DNA of 64,000 bases from Paraburkholderia dioscoreae (GTDB taxonomy: Bacteria; Pseudomonadota; Gammaproteobacteria; Burkholderiales; Burkholderiaceae), in the NCBI RefSeq assembly GCF_902459535.1, contig NZ_LR699554.1, forward strand, positions 2,170,001 to 2,234,000. Reading direction: 5' to 3'. Position numbers and translations under genes: made by a program. Positions 26,063-35,689 of this stretch are shown piece by piece. The notes below the pieces were generated by a model. It was not told where the DNA came from, did not search any database, and worked only from the letters and a program-made list of their open reading frames with translations. Each line of letters opens with the position of its first letter. Positions within the stretch are counted from its first letter, which is position 1.

Positions 26063-27595
26063 ATGAAAACCAGTAGAAGAGATTTCCTCTCGATGTGCGC
26101 GGCCGCGGGAGCGGGCCTCGCTGGCGGCCTTCCGGGCGTCGCGCTGGCGGACGAGGCGCCGAAGAAAGGCGGCAGCGTGCGCATGGCGGTGCAGAACGGT
26201 TCGGTATCCGACACGCTCGATCCGGCCAAGGGCGCGCATTCCGGCGACTGGACCAAGCAGTTCTGCATCTTCAACGCGCTGATGGAGTTCAACGACTCGT
26301 TGTCGCCGAGCCCCGCGCTCGCGGAAAAGCTCGAGAGCAGCGACGGCATCACGTGGCACATCGCGGTGCGCCGGGGCGTGCACTTTCACGATGGCTCAGA
26401 ACTCGTCGCCGACGACGTCGTCTATTCGCTCGCGCGTCATAAGGATCCCGCGACGACGTCGAAGGCCTTCGCGATCGCGAGCGGCTTCAAGGAAATCAAG
26501 GCAAACGGCCAATACGAAGTGACACTCGTGATCGACAAACCGAACTTCGATTTGCCGTCGGTGCTTGGCAGCAGCTATTTCCTGATTACGAAGAACGGCG
26601 CGAAGGATTTCCTGAAACCGATCGGCACCGGCCCGTTCATGCTCGGTGCGTTCACGCCGGGCGGCAAGTTCACCGCGAAACGCAATCCGAACTACTGGAA
26701 ATCGGGTCTGCCGTATCTCGACTCGGTGGAAATCATCGGCGTGCCGGACAACGCCGCGCGCGTGAACGCCGTGCTGGCCGGCGACGTCGACATCTGTTCG
26801 CTGGTCGAGCACCCCTACGCGTCGCAGGTAAAGGGCAACGCAAACGTACAGCTCGTGGTCAACAAACTCGCGATCTACACCGACCTGATCCTGCGCCAGG
26901 ACAATCCGATCGCCGGCAACAAGGATTTTGTCGCCGCCGTGCGCTACATGCAGGACCGCAAACGCATGGTCGAAGACGTGATGCGCACGTATGGCGTGAT
27001 CGCTAACGATCATCCGGTCGCGCCGTGGGATCCATACTTCCTCGCGGGTCTGCCGCAACGCGAATTCGATCTCGACAAGGCGAAGTTTCATGTCAGGAAA
27101 AGCGGGCTCGCCGGTCAGTCGATCGAAATCTTTTGCCAGCCGGGCATCGCCACATCCGTCGAAGGCGCGCAGTTCATGCAGAGTTTCGGCGCGCAGGCGG
27201 GCTTCAATTTCGTCGTGCGGCAAGTCCCGACGGACGGCTATTGGTCGACGTACTGGACCAAGCGGCCGATCACGTATGGGTCAATTTCGAACCGGCCGAA
27301 TGTCGGCATGATCTTCGAGCTGTTCTACACGTCGAAGTCGCCCACCAACGAAGCGCGCTGGAAAGATCCGAAGCTCGATCAGTTGCTCGAATCGGCGCGT
27401 GCGGAAGGCGACTTCAACAAGCGCAAGGCGATCTATGGCGACATGCAGACGCTCGTACACGACAGTTCCGGCACGATCGTTCCGGTGTTCGACGTGATCC
27501 TCGACGGCGTGTCGAAGAACGTACGCGGCTACAAGCCGAATCCTTCCGGCATGAATATGGGATATCGCTTCGCGGAAGCGGTCTGGCGCGCCTGA
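26063..27595 (+). CDS. ABC transporter substrate-binding protein, peptide/opine type (family 5)
   Basis: This 510-residue periplasmic receptor begins with a Tat-type signal (KTSRRDFLSMCAAAGAG, cut after ALA-DE). The body matches family 5 binding proteins: PTLDPAKGAH-like stretch near the N-terminus, VRRGVHFHDGSELVADDVVYSL and FKPIGTGPFML-like glycine motif. GGAGG eight bases before the ATG fixes the start. Its partner permeases and ATPase lie on the opposite strand at 27665-31131 under promoter B, so one regulator would bring both parts together. Ligand unknown. Confidence 0.9.
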   Translation: MKTSRRDFLSMCAAAGAGLAGGLPGVALADEAPKKGGSVRMAVQNGSVSDTLDPAKGAHSGDWTKQFCIFNALMEFNDSLSPSPALAEKLESSDGITWHIAVRRGVHFHDGSELVADDVVYSLARHKDPATTSKAFAIASGFKEIKANGQYEVTLVIDKPNFDLPSVLGSSYFLITKNGAKDFLKPIGTGPFMLGAFTPGGKFTAKRNPNYWKSGLPYLDSVEIIGVPDNAARVNAVLAGDVDICSLVEHPYASQVKGNANVQLVVNKLAIYTDLILRQDNPIAGNKDFVAAVRYMQDRKRMVEDVMRTYGVIANDHPVAPWDPYFLAGLPQREFDLDKAKFHVRKSGLAGQSIEIFCQPGIATSVEGAQFMQSFGAQAGFNFVVRQVPTDGYWSTYWTKRPITYGSISNRPNVGMIFELFYTSKSPTNEARWKDPKLDQLLESARAEGDFNKRKAIYGDMQTLVHDSSGTIVPVFDVILDGVSKNVRGYKPNPSGMNMGYRFAEAVWRA

Positions 27596-27615
27596 TCGCG
27601 ATCGACGCACGCAAG

Positions 27616-27642
27616 AAAAACCACGGAGCATCGTGGTTTTTT
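27616..27642. terminator. Bidirectional terminator between convergent genes
   Basis: AAAAACCACG and its complement (27616-27625, 27632-27641) with a 6-nt loop give a stem flanked by A- and T-runs on both sides. It sits between the stops at 27595 (plus) and 27665 (minus), so it can serve both transcripts. Confidence 0.85.
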
Positions 27643-27664
27643 CGCCTATTGCGCATGAAATGCT

Positions 27665-29311
27665 TCAATCCGCCTTCGGACGCAACGCCATCTCTTCCAG
27701 CCAGTTCGCACGCATCTCCGGCACCGAATCGATCAGCAGCGACGTGTACGGGTGGCGCGGCTGATTGAACAGCGCGGCGCGATCGCAGGCATCGACTTTC
27801 TGGCCTTTGAACAGCACGGCGATGTCGTCGCAGGTCGTTCGCACGGTAGACAGATCGTGGCTGATGAACAGATACGACATATCGAGTTCGTGCCGCAGTT
27901 CGACGAGCAGATCGAGGATCGCCGCGCCGACCACTGTATCGAGCGCCGACGTCACTTCGTCGCAGATGATCAGCTCCGGCTCAGCGGCGAGCGCGCGCGC
28001 GAGATTGATGCGCTGCTTCTGACCGCCCGACAGCTCCGGCGGACGCCGCCGCGCGATCGACGCCGGCAGCTTCACGAGATCGAGCAGACGCGCGACCCGC
28101 GCGGGCACTTCGTTCGGCGCGCAGCGCGCGAACAGCTTCAGCGGCCGCGACAGGATGGTCTGGACGTCGTGTGCGGGATTGAGCACCTTGTCAGCGTTCT
28201 GGAACACCAACTGGATGCGACGGTACAGATCGCGATCGCGCTTCGCATGTGCGCCCGCAAGCGGCTTGCCCGCGAAGCGGATGCTGCCGCGCGCCGGCGC
28301 GAGCAGGCCCGCGATCACATACGCGAGCGTCGATTTGCCCGACCCCGATTCGCCGATCACGCCGAGTGTCGTGCCGCGCCGTAGCACCAGATTGATGCCC
28401 TCGAGCACACGGGTCGCGGGCATGCCGTCGCGGCCGGTGTCGCCGTAACCGGCGGTGAGATCGCTGATCTCGAGCAACGGCGGCCGGTGGTGCGCCTGTT
28501 CGGCGTCGCGATCGGTCAGGCGCGAGACCGGCTCGGCGGCGACCATCAACCGCTTCGTGTACGGATGCGCGGGCGCACTGATGATCTGCGCAAGCGCACC
28601 CTCTTCCTGCATCTCGCCGTCACGCAGCACCAGCACGCGATCCGCAATCTGCGCGACCACTGCGAGATCGTGCGACACGTACACCGCGCTGATGTTGAAC
28701 TCGCTGATCGCGCGCTTGAACGCGCGCAACACTTCGATCTGCGTGGTCACGTCGAGCGCGGTGGTCGGTTCGTCGAACACGACCACTTCCGGATCCGACA
28801 TGAGCGCCATCGCCGCCATCAGCCGTTGCAACTGCCCCCCCGACACCTGATGCGGATAGCGATCGCCGATCGTCTCGGGCGCCGGCAGCGCGAGCGCACG
28901 GAACAGCCCGAGCGCCTTCGCGCGGGCGTCCCTGCGGCTCATCAGCCGACGCACGCAGACGCCTTCGATCACCTGATCGATGATGCGCAGCGCAGGATTG
29001 AACGACGCCGATGCGCTCTGCGCGACATAGGCGATGCGCCGCCCACGCAGATCGCGCAACGCCGCAGGCGATGCCGCCAGCACGTCCGTTCCACCGACGC
29101 TCACGCGGCCTCCCGCGATCCGGCAGCCGCGCCGCGCGTAACCGAGCAGCGTCAGCGCGATCGTCGTCTTGCCCGAACCGGATTCGCCGATCAACGCGAG
29201 CACTTCGCCGGGTTCGATCGAGAAGCTGACGTCCTTGACGATCGGCACTTCGCCGCCTTCGTCGCCGCGTGCCACCACGTTCAGATTCGATACTTCCACC
29301 ACACGTCTCAT
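27665..29311 (-). CDS. ABC transporter ATP-binding protein with two fused ATPase domains (DppD-DppF type)
   Basis: This 548-residue protein contains two complete ATPase domains. Domain 1 has Walker A GESGSGKTT (near residue 42), signature VSGGQLQR and Walker B VVVFDEPT. Domain 2 has Walker A GESGSGKST (near 325), signature LSGGQKQR and LIICDEVT. It powers the adjacent DppB/DppC-like permeases. The ATG at 29311 follows GGGAGG by 12 bases; a GTG six bases upstream is possible. It is the last gene of the promoter B operon. Confidence 0.92.
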   Translation of the reverse strand: MRRVVEVSNLNVVARGDEGGEVPIVKDVSFSIEPGEVLALIGESGSGKTTIALTLLGYARRGCRIAGGRVSVGGTDVLAASPAALRDLRGRRIAYVAQSASASFNPALRIIDQVIEGVCVRRLMSRRDARAKALGLFRALALPAPETIGDRYPHQVSGGQLQRLMAAMALMSDPEVVVFDEPTTALDVTTQIEVLRAFKRAISEFNISAVYVSHDLAVVAQIADRVLVLRDGEMQEEGALAQIISAPAHPYTKRLMVAAEPVSRLTDRDAEQAHHRPPLLEISDLTAGYGDTGRDGMPATRVLEGINLVLRRGTTLGVIGESGSGKSTLAYVIAGLLAPARGSIRFAGKPLAGAHAKRDRDLYRRIQLVFQNADKVLNPAHDVQTILSRPLKLFARCAPNEVPARVARLLDLVKLPASIARRRPPELSGGQKQRINLARALAAEPELIICDEVTSALDTVVGAAILDLLVELRHELDMSYLFISHDLSTVRTTCDDIAVLFKGQKVDACDRAALFNQPRHPYTSLLIDSVPEMRANWLEEMALRPKAD

Positions 29312-29319
29312 TTGCACGG

Positions 29320-30177
29320 CTACCTCCCGGTGCGCGGGCGCCCGCGCATCGCAAGACTGTCGATCAGCAGATTCACGCCGATCGTCAGCGAGGCGATCGC
29401 GAGCGCCGGCATGATCACCGCCGCCGCGCCCATCGACAGCCCCGACAGGTTTTCGCGCACGAGCGAGCCCCAATCCGCGTATGGCGGCTGAACGCCGAGG
29501 CCCAGAAAGCTCAGGCCGCTCAGCATCAGCACGTTGTAGACGAAGCGCAGCCCGAAGTCGGTCATCATCGGATGGATCATGTTCGGCAGGATTTCGCGGC
29601 ACGCGATATGGAACGTGCTTTCGCCATTCAGCCGCGCGACTGTCACGTATTCCATCGCGTTCAGATTGACCGCCTGCGAACGCGCTATGCGGAACGCGCC
29701 CGGCATGTAGATCACGCCCGCAGTCAGCACCAGCACGCGCAGATCCGAGCCGTAGATCGCAATCACCAGCAGCGCGAGAATCTTGCTCGGCGTGACGAGC
29801 AGCGCATCGACGATGCGGCACACGATCTCGTCGAACCATGTGCCGATCACCGTCGACACCAGCGCGAGCAGCGTGCCGCCGACGCTCGCGATCAGCGTCG
29901 CGGCGAGCGCGAGGCCGATCGAGTAGCGCGCGCCGTAGAGAATGCGGCTCAGCAGATCGCGACCGAGGAAATCGGTGCCGAGCGGATACGCGAGACTGCC
30001 CGACGCAAACACGTTGCCGCTCGCGCTCATATCGGTCATCGCGTGCGGGGCTATCGACGATCCGAACAGCGCGACGAGAATCCACAGCAACGACACGAAA
30101 AAGCCGATGCGTCCGAGCACGGTCAGCGACGCGAAGAATCGCACGGCGGCCTGCAGAAAATAAAGAATGTGTTTCAT
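29320..30177 (-). CDS. ABC transporter permease, DppC type
   Basis: This 285-residue inner-membrane permease has an N-terminal helix, a periplasmic loop with the typical YPLGTDFLGRDLLSRILYGAR, and the cytoplasmic EAA-like loop YVTVARLNGES...REILPNM that contacts the ATPase. It is three bases downstream of the DppB-type gene and eight bases before the ATPase gene. Confidence 0.92.
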   Translation of the reverse strand: MKHILYFLQAAVRFFASLTVLGRIGFFVSLLWILVALFGSSIAPHAMTDMSASGNVFASGSLAYPLGTDFLGRDLLSRILYGARYSIGLALAATLIASVGGTLLALVSTVIGTWFDEIVCRIVDALLVTPSKILALLVIAIYGSDLRVLVLTAGVIYMPGAFRIARSQAVNLNAMEYVTVARLNGESTFHIACREILPNMIHPMMTDFGLRFVYNVLMLSGLSFLGLGVQPPYADWGSLVRENLSGLSMGAAAVIMPALAIASLTIGVNLLIDSLAMRGRPRTGR

Positions 30178-30180
30178 AGA

Positions 30181-31131
30181 TCAGCGCAGTTTCGGATTGC
30201 AGACGATCGTCACGATATCGGCGACCAGGAGCAGCAGCAGGTAGCACGCGCTGAAAAACAGCACACAGAACTGCACGATCGGCAGATCGCGATTGCTTAC
30301 CGCATCGACGAGCGTGCTCGCAAGGCCCGGATAGGAAAAAATCGCCTCGACGATGATCACGCCGCCCAGCAGATACGACAGGCTCAGCGCCATTGCGTTG
30401 ACGATCGGGCCGACCGCATTCGGCAACGCGTGACGCAGCACCGTGCGCGACGGCCGCAAGCCCTTGAGCACCGCCATCTCCGCATAGGGTGCGTCGAGCT
30501 GGTTGATCAGCGCGGCGCGCGTCATGCGCGCCATCTGCGCGACCACCACGCAGCACAGCACCAGCACCGGCAGGCTGTACGACTTCAGGAACGCGCCGAC
30601 GCTCGACGTATCCGCATTCACCGACACCGCCGACACCCAATGCAGCTTCACGGCGAACAGCAGCACCGCGAGCGTCGCGAGGAGAAACTCCGGCACTGCG
30701 ACCACCGACATCGTCAGCACGCCGATCACGCGATCAAGCAGCGAGCCGCGCACCATCGCCGCGACGATGCCGAGCACCAGCGCGACCGGCACCGACGCCA
30801 CCGTCGCGGCGGCCGCGAGCATCAGCGTGTTCGGAATGCGCGACAGCACGATGCTGCTGACCGGCACGTTCGCCGCATACGACACGCCGAAGTCACCGCT
30901 CACCAGATTGCCGAGCCACGTGAAAAAGCGCAGCACCAGCGGTTCGTCAAGGCCGAGCTGCTTTCTCAGCATCGCGACGGTTTCGGGCGTCGCGTACTGG
31001 CCGAGCGCCATCTGCGCGGCGTCGCCGGGCAACAGGCTCGCCATGAAGAACACCAGTGCCGACACCAGGAACAGCGTCAGCGCGCCGCTAGCGACGCGCT
31101 GTCCCACCATGCGCACAACGACGCGATTCAT
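30181..31131 (-). CDS. ABC transporter permease, DppB type
   Basis: This 316-residue permease has the family's N-terminal helix, the FFTWLGNLVSGDFGVSY segment and the EAA loop EMAVLKGLRPSRTVLRHALPN (shown here as two neighbouring motifs, EMAVLKGL and LRHALPN). GAGG nine bases before the ATG at 31131 favours it over the TTG at 31137. It pairs with the DppC-type protein in the membrane. Confidence 0.92.
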   Translation of the reverse strand: MNRVVVRMVGQRVASGALTLFLVSALVFFMASLLPGDAAQMALGQYATPETVAMLRKQLGLDEPLVLRFFTWLGNLVSGDFGVSYAANVPVSSIVLSRIPNTLMLAAAATVASVPVALVLGIVAAMVRGSLLDRVIGVLTMSVVAVPEFLLATLAVLLFAVKLHWVSAVSVNADTSSVGAFLKSYSLPVLVLCCVVVAQMARMTRAALINQLDAPYAEMAVLKGLRPSRTVLRHALPNAVGPIVNAMALSLSYLLGGVIIVEAIFSYPGLASTLVDAVSNRDLPIVQFCVLFFSACYLLLLLVADIVTIVCNPKLR

Positions 31132-31201
31132 ATGCAATCCTCGCTTTCGCCTAACTTCCTATGCCTGATGCAAATGCCGTGCACCGCGTGATGCGAAGCG
31201 C

Positions 31202-32476
31202 TCAGGACACCGCGTCCTTGAAGCGGAAATACGCGCCCACTACCGGCAGGAACCATTCGCGTCCCGCATAGCCCGGCAACGATTTCCAGTCGGTGCGCGC
31301 CCACGGATTCGCGCGTGGGTTGCCCGTGACGATATCCGCCATGACGTCGCCCATATAGGTCGACATCTGCGTGCCGTGGCCGCTGTATGCCATCGAGTAG
31401 TACAGCCCGTCGTGCTTGCCCGCCGCCGGTAGGCGATCCGCCGTCGCTTCGACGAGCCCGCCCCAGCAGTACTCGATGCGCACGTCGCGCAGGCTCGGAA
31501 TCAGTTGGTCGAGCATCGACTTCAGGATCTGCCCGCTCTTCCGGTCGGAAGCCGGATTGCTGCGTGCGAAGCGCGCCCGGCCACCCCACACGAGCCGGTG
31601 ATCGGCCGTCGCGCGGAAGTAGTTGCCGAAGTTCAGGCTTGTCACGTAGTTGCGGCGATTCGGCAACGCCTTGTCGAGCAGCGCGGGAATCGGCTCCGTG
31701 ACGATCACGAAACTGCCGACCGGCACGATCCGCCGTTGCCACCAGTCGAACGGTCCGTGATTCGAGCAGCCGGTCGCGAGCAGCACGCGGTCCGCTTCGA
31801 TATCGCCTTTCGCGGTGCTGACGCGATGACGGTCGCCGCCGAGATTCGTCAGCCGCGTGACCGCCGCCTGTTCGAAGATGCGCGCACCGCGGCGCGCCGC
31901 CGCCGTCGCGAGTCCGGTGCCGAACTTGCCCATGTGCATCTGCCCGCCGCGCGCGTCGAGCATACCGCCATGAAACGCATCCGAGGCGATCTCGTTGCGC
32001 ACATCCGCCGCCGACAGCAACTCGACGTCGGCGCTCAGATGCTTCTTCAGCGCGTCGTAATTGCGCTGGAGGCCGGCGACGTGCGTCGGCTTGCTCGCGA
32101 GTTTCAGCTTGCCGCGCCGCTCGAAATCGCAATCGATCTGTTCGGCGCGAACCCGCTCTTCGACAAAATCGACCGCGTCCGTATAGACCTGATAGTGGCG
32201 CTTCGCGACGTCGAGTCCGTAACGCTCGATCAGATCGGGTAGCGTCTGCGACGTGCCCGGACTGCAGTGCCCGCCATTGCGGCCCGACGCCTCGCCGTGA
32301 ATGCGCCCCGCTTCGACCAGCACCACGTCGACGCCCTTACGCGCAAGCGACAGCGCCGCCGACAGCCCCGTGAACCCGCCGCCGACGATGACCACGTCCG
32401 CACGCGCCGGCAATGCGCCGCTCATGCCCGCAGTGAACGCCGGTGCGGTGGCCAGCCAGAACGGTTCGAGTTTCAT
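31202..32476 (-). CDS. FAD-dependent oxidoreductase, gamma-glutamylputrescine-oxidase-like
   Basis: This 424-residue DAO-family protein opens with VVIVGGGFTGLSAALSLARKG, followed by GEASGRNGGHCSPGTSQ, a motif typical of PuuB-like amine oxidases. It likely oxidises a primary or secondary amine to an aldehyde, which the aldehyde dehydrogenase upstream in the operon could take further. Its start overlaps the HAD gene stop by four bases. A second DAO protein lies in the promoter A operon, so two oxidative steps or two substrates are likely. Confidence 0.88.
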   Translation of the reverse strand: MKLEPFWLATAPAFTAGMSGALPARADVVIVGGGFTGLSAALSLARKGVDVVLVEAGRIHGEASGRNGGHCSPGTSQTLPDLIERYGLDVAKRHYQVYTDAVDFVEERVRAEQIDCDFERRGKLKLASKPTHVAGLQRNYDALKKHLSADVELLSAADVRNEIASDAFHGGMLDARGGQMHMGKFGTGLATAAARRGARIFEQAAVTRLTNLGGDRHRVSTAKGDIEADRVLLATGCSNHGPFDWWQRRIVPVGSFVIVTEPIPALLDKALPNRRNYVTSLNFGNYFRATADHRLVWGGRARFARSNPASDRKSGQILKSMLDQLIPSLRDVRIEYCWGGLVEATADRLPAAGKHDGLYYSMAYSGHGTQMSTYMGDVMADIVTGNPRANPWARTDWKSLPGYAGREWFLPVVGAYFRFKDAVS

Positions 32477-33141
32477 AGCCCGACGACAGCCGCGAGGCCG
32501 CCGATGTCCTTGATTTCGGTGTAGTTATAGTACGGATTGGCCGGCTCGTGACCGCGGTTGACCCACACCTTGTTCTTGATGCCGAGATCGTGCGCGGTCA
32601 TCAGGTCGTAACGGAAACTCGACGACACGTGAAGAATGTCCTGCGGCGCGCAGCCGAGTTGATCGAGCATGTATTCGAACGCCTGCATGCGCGGCTTGTA
32701 GGCCTGCGCCTGTTCGGCGGTGTAGACGGCATGGAACGGCACGCCGATGCGCTCGATGTTGTGGGGGATCTGCGCGGTCGCCGCGTTGCTCAGGCCGACC
32801 AGCGGAAATTCCTTTGCGACTTTCGCGAGGCCGGCGCTGGTGTCCGGGTGCGGGCCCCATGTCGGCACCTGTTCGTAGATCGACTTGCCGTCGCCTTCCC
32901 GGTATTCGACGTTGCAGCGCTTACAGGTGCGGCGAATCGCATTGTCGACGACCTGCTCGTACGGCTTCCATGCGCCGAGGATTTCGTCGAGCCGATACGC
33001 GGCGAACGCATCGGTGAACGCCTTCATGTCTTCGGCGGCAACGCGATCGGCGTAAAGCGCGCGCGCGGCGTTCGCCATTTCGAAATTGATCAGCGTGCCG
33101 TAGCAGTCGAAGGTGATGTACCTGGGTTTGAACAACGACAT
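32473..33141 (-). CDS. HAD-superfamily hydrolase, haloacid dehalogenase type II-like
   Basis: This 222-residue HAD protein has the nucleophile motif TFDCYGTLINF (Asp near residue 11), GLSNA for motif II and a YKPRMQAFEY lysine motif. In true L-2-haloacid dehalogenases motif IV reads SSN-x-x-D. Here it is SSSFRYD, lacking the Asn and with the Asp one residue later. It may therefore be a phosphatase or have another role in this amine pathway. AAGGGA precedes the ATG at 33141. Confidence 0.85.
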   Translation of the reverse strand: MSLFKPRYITFDCYGTLINFEMANAARALYADRVAAEDMKAFTDAFAAYRLDEILGAWKPYEQVVDNAIRRTCKRCNVEYREGDGKSIYEQVPTWGPHPDTSAGLAKVAKEFPLVGLSNAATAQIPHNIERIGVPFHAVYTAEQAQAYKPRMQAFEYMLDQLGCAPQDILHVSSSFRYDLMTAHDLGIKNKVWVNRGHEPANPYYNYTEIKDIGGLAAVVGL

Positions 33142-33197
33142 GGTGTGTCCCTTGTGATGTGCAGATGGGCACGTCAGGTTGAAAAGTGCGCCCGGAT

Positions 33198-34667
33198 TCA
33201 GAAATCGATCAGCACCGCCTTGTAGCGAAAGTTCGCTTCGAACGCCTCCCGGCCCAGATCCTTGCCGATGCCGGAGCCCTTGAAACCGCCGGTCGGGATG
33301 ATGAAGTCGTAGGTGCGGCCGAAACGGTTGATCCACACGGTGCCGGCCTGAATGCGGCGCATCGCGCGCAACGCGCGGCCAATGTCCTGCGTGTGAACGC
33401 CGGCGGCGAGACCGTAAGTGGGGTGATCGGCGAGGGAAAGCGCTTCGTCTTCGTCGTCGAAGGTCTGCACGGTCAGCACCGGGCCGAAGATTTCCTCGCG
33501 CACCGCGCGCGAGTCGCGATCGACTCCCGCGAGCAGCGTAGGCCGATAATAGAAACCCTTGCCCGCGGTGTCGAAGTACTCGCCGCCGCAAAGCGCATGC
33601 GCGCCGCTCGCGATGCTGTCCTGCACCGCCGCGTCAATGCGCGTCGCCTGCGCCTCGCTGATGATCGGCGCAAAGCGCGTCGATTCGCGCCACGTCGGCC
33701 CCGGCTCGAGCGCGGCGGCCTTCGCGATCACCGCATCGATCAGCCGATCGGCGATGCCGCGCTGCACGATCAGCCGCGTACCCGACACGCACGCCTGGCC
33801 CGCGTTCGACGTGAAGCCGCGCAGGATCCGTTGCGCGAGCGCGTCGATGTCGCCCGCATCGTCGAACACGATTTGCGGGCTCTTGCCGCCGAGTTCGAGA
33901 GTGACCGGCTTGGTGCCATGCTGCGCCGCGTTGCTCATGATCGCCGCGCCAGTATGCGTGGAGCCGGTGAACGACACTTTGCCGATCAGCGGATGCCGCA
34001 CGAGGGCCGCGCCCGCGCTCTGGCCACGTCCCTGCACGACGTTGAAGACGCCCGCGGGCACGCCCGCTTCGATCGCCAGTTCGGCGACGCGCAGGATCGA
34101 GAACGGCGTCATCTCCGACGGCTTAAGCACCAGCGCGTTGCCTGCCGCAAGCGCGGGCCCGCATTTCCACGACGCCATCGACAGCGGGAAATTCCACGGC
34201 GCGATTGCCGCGACGACGCCGTACGGCTCGGGCACGACGAAACCGAGGCTGTCCTGACGCGTCGGCAACGCATCGCCGCCGAACTTGTCGGCGCATTCGG
34301 CGAAAAAGCGGATGCAGTCGGACGTGAACGGCACGTCGAACGTACGCGCTTCGCTGATCGGACGCGTCGAACTGACCGCTTCGAGACGCGCGAGTTCGTC
34401 GGCATGCCGATCGATCAGATCGGCCCAGCGCAGCAGCACGCGCGCGCGTTCGCGCGGCGAGCGCGTGCCCCAGCCGCTCGCGCGCCAGCTGCTATGCGCG
34501 TCGTTGACTGCCTGATCGACGAGGTCATCGCTCGCGTCGGGAATGCCGCCCATCGGCTGACAATCGGACGGCCGCAACACGTCGATCACGGGTTCTCCAG
34601 GCGTGAGCCGTCCACCGATGAAGTGGCCGCTCGGCGCGGCAATCTGTTTCGGGTCGAAGTCCGGCAT
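33198..34667 (-). CDS. NAD(P)+-dependent aldehyde dehydrogenase
   Basis: This 489-residue enzyme converts an aldehyde to an acid. The cofactor motif FTGSTHTG, the general base Glu in ELGGKSP and the catalytic Cys in SNAGQACVSGTR are all in place. The best context match is oxidation of an aminoaldehyde (PuuC/betaine-aldehyde type), inferred from the neighbouring amine oxidase. It is first in a six-gene operon running from 34667 to 27665 and is read from promoter B, 42 bases upstream of the ATG. Confidence 0.93.
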   Translation of the reverse strand: MPDFDPKQIAAPSGHFIGGRLTPGEPVIDVLRPSDCQPMGGIPDASDDLVDQAVNDAHSSWRASGWGTRSPRERARVLLRWADLIDRHADELARLEAVSSTRPISEARTFDVPFTSDCIRFFAECADKFGGDALPTRQDSLGFVVPEPYGVVAAIAPWNFPLSMASWKCGPALAAGNALVLKPSEMTPFSILRVAELAIEAGVPAGVFNVVQGRGQSAGAALVRHPLIGKVSFTGSTHTGAAIMSNAAQHGTKPVTLELGGKSPQIVFDDAGDIDALAQRILRGFTSNAGQACVSGTRLIVQRGIADRLIDAVIAKAAALEPGPTWRESTRFAPIISEAQATRIDAAVQDSIASGAHALCGGEYFDTAGKGFYYRPTLLAGVDRDSRAVREEIFGPVLTVQTFDDEDEALSLADHPTYGLAAGVHTQDIGRALRAMRRIQAGTVWINRFGRTYDFIIPTGGFKGSGIGKDLGREAFEANFRYKAVLIDF

Positions 34668-34715
34668 GGGGGGCTCCAGAGCACGGGTGAGCGAGCAATT
34701 GATCAGGTTGCGGCG

Positions 34716-34781
34716 AGTGTAGGAACGCCATATTTCTTTGACAAATGCGCATATAATCGTGGCCCATGCCTTTTTGATATG
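34716..34781 (-). promoter_or_regulatory. LysR-type regulated promoter B (for aldehyde dehydrogenase operon)
   Basis: On the minus strand a CAT-N11-ATG box (34781-34765) lies 37 bases before -35 TTGTCA (34744-34739), with a 17-bp spacer and -10 TACACT (34721-34716). Over 44 bp it matches promoter A at 33 positions without gaps. On the plus strand a TATAAT at 34752-34757 probably belongs to the lysR gene. The box then lies just downstream of that -10, which suits autorepression. Confidence 0.72.
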
Positions 34782-34792
34782 TCCCGACTCCG

Positions 34793-35677
34793 ATGCTGAA
34801 TTTTCGTGAAGTACAGGCGTTCCGCGCGGTGATGCTGTCGGGGTCGATGACGCAGGCGGCCAAGGATCTGCATACTTCGCAGTCGAACATCAGCCGCGTG
34901 ATCGGGCAGCTTGAGCGGCGCATCGGCATCAAGCTGTTCGAACGGCAGATCGGCAAGCTGATGCCGACGCTCGAAGGCCAGGTGTTCTTTCGGGACGTCG
35001 AGCACACGTTCGCGAGCCTGCGTGGTCTCGAGGAAAAAGCGGATCAGATCCGCAAGCGGGGGAGCGGCCGGCTGCGGGTCGCGGCAGTGCCGTCAATGGC
35101 GATCGTCGCGGTGCCGGACGCGATCTATCTCTTCTCGAAGCGGTTCCCGGATGTCGACGTCACCTTGCATGTCGCCGATTCGCTGACGGTGTGCCAGTGG
35201 CTCGCCACCGGTTATGCGGACGTCGGCATCGCGTCGGAAATTTTCAACGGCACGAGCGTCGCGCACGAGGTCGCGCGTCGCAGCCTCGGCGTGTGCATTA
35301 CGCCGCCCGATCACCGGCTTGCGCAACACACTGGCGCCGTCACGCCCGCCGATCTCGCCGGCGAGCGCTTCCTGTCGCTGAAATCGAGCGACGTGATGCG
35401 CAAGCGCATTGACGACGCCTGCCAGATCGGCGGCGAGGAGAAACGCATTCTCGCGTACGAATCGCATTTCGCCGCGGCGATCTGCCGGATGGTGTCGCGC
35501 GGCATGGGCGTCAGCGTATCGAATCCGGTCGTCGCGCGCGAATATGCCGGCGAGCTCGCGATCCTGCCGTTCCTGCCGCAGATCGAGTTCTCGACCTATC
35601 TCGTGTATCCGCTCAATCTTCCGATGAACATGCTGGCCAAGGCGTTCGGCGACGCGGTGCGCGAAAGCACGGACTGA
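34793..35677 (+). CDS. LysR-type transcriptional regulator
   Basis: This 294-residue regulator has an N-terminal winged helix-turn-helix (FRAVMLSGSMTQAAKDLHTSQSNIS spans it; recognition part LHTSQSNIS) and a C-terminal periplasmic-binding-like effector domain. It sits between two operons bearing the same CAT-N11-AT boxes (at 34765 and 35690), with two more near 25.8-25.9 kb. It most likely activates all four with an amino-compound ligand and represses itself. Confidence 0.93.
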   Translation: MLNFREVQAFRAVMLSGSMTQAAKDLHTSQSNISRVIGQLERRIGIKLFERQIGKLMPTLEGQVFFRDVEHTFASLRGLEEKADQIRKRGSGRLRVAAVPSMAIVAVPDAIYLFSKRFPDVDVTLHVADSLTVCQWLATGYADVGIASEIFNGTSVAHEVARRSLGVCITPPDHRLAQHTGAVTPADLAGERFLSLKSSDVMRKRIDDACQIGGEEKRILAYESHFAAAICRMVSRGMGVSVSNPVVAREYAGELAILPFLPQIEFSTYLVYPLNLPMNMLAKAFGDAVRESTD

Positions 35678-35689
35678 CTCGCACCACCG

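Noticed and set aside
27665..30640. Continuous minus frame extending the dual ATPase through the permease region to 991 codons
   Set aside because: The upstream 440 codons lie over the permease genes in another frame and are Arg/Gly/Ala-rich; the ATPase domain starts cleanly at 29311.
34738..34757. TTGACA followed by TATAAT as a consensus promoter for lysR
   Set aside because: The two hexamers are only 8 bp apart, far from 17; the TATAAT is kept as a possible -10, but the TTGACA is explained as the complement of the minus-strand TTGTCA.
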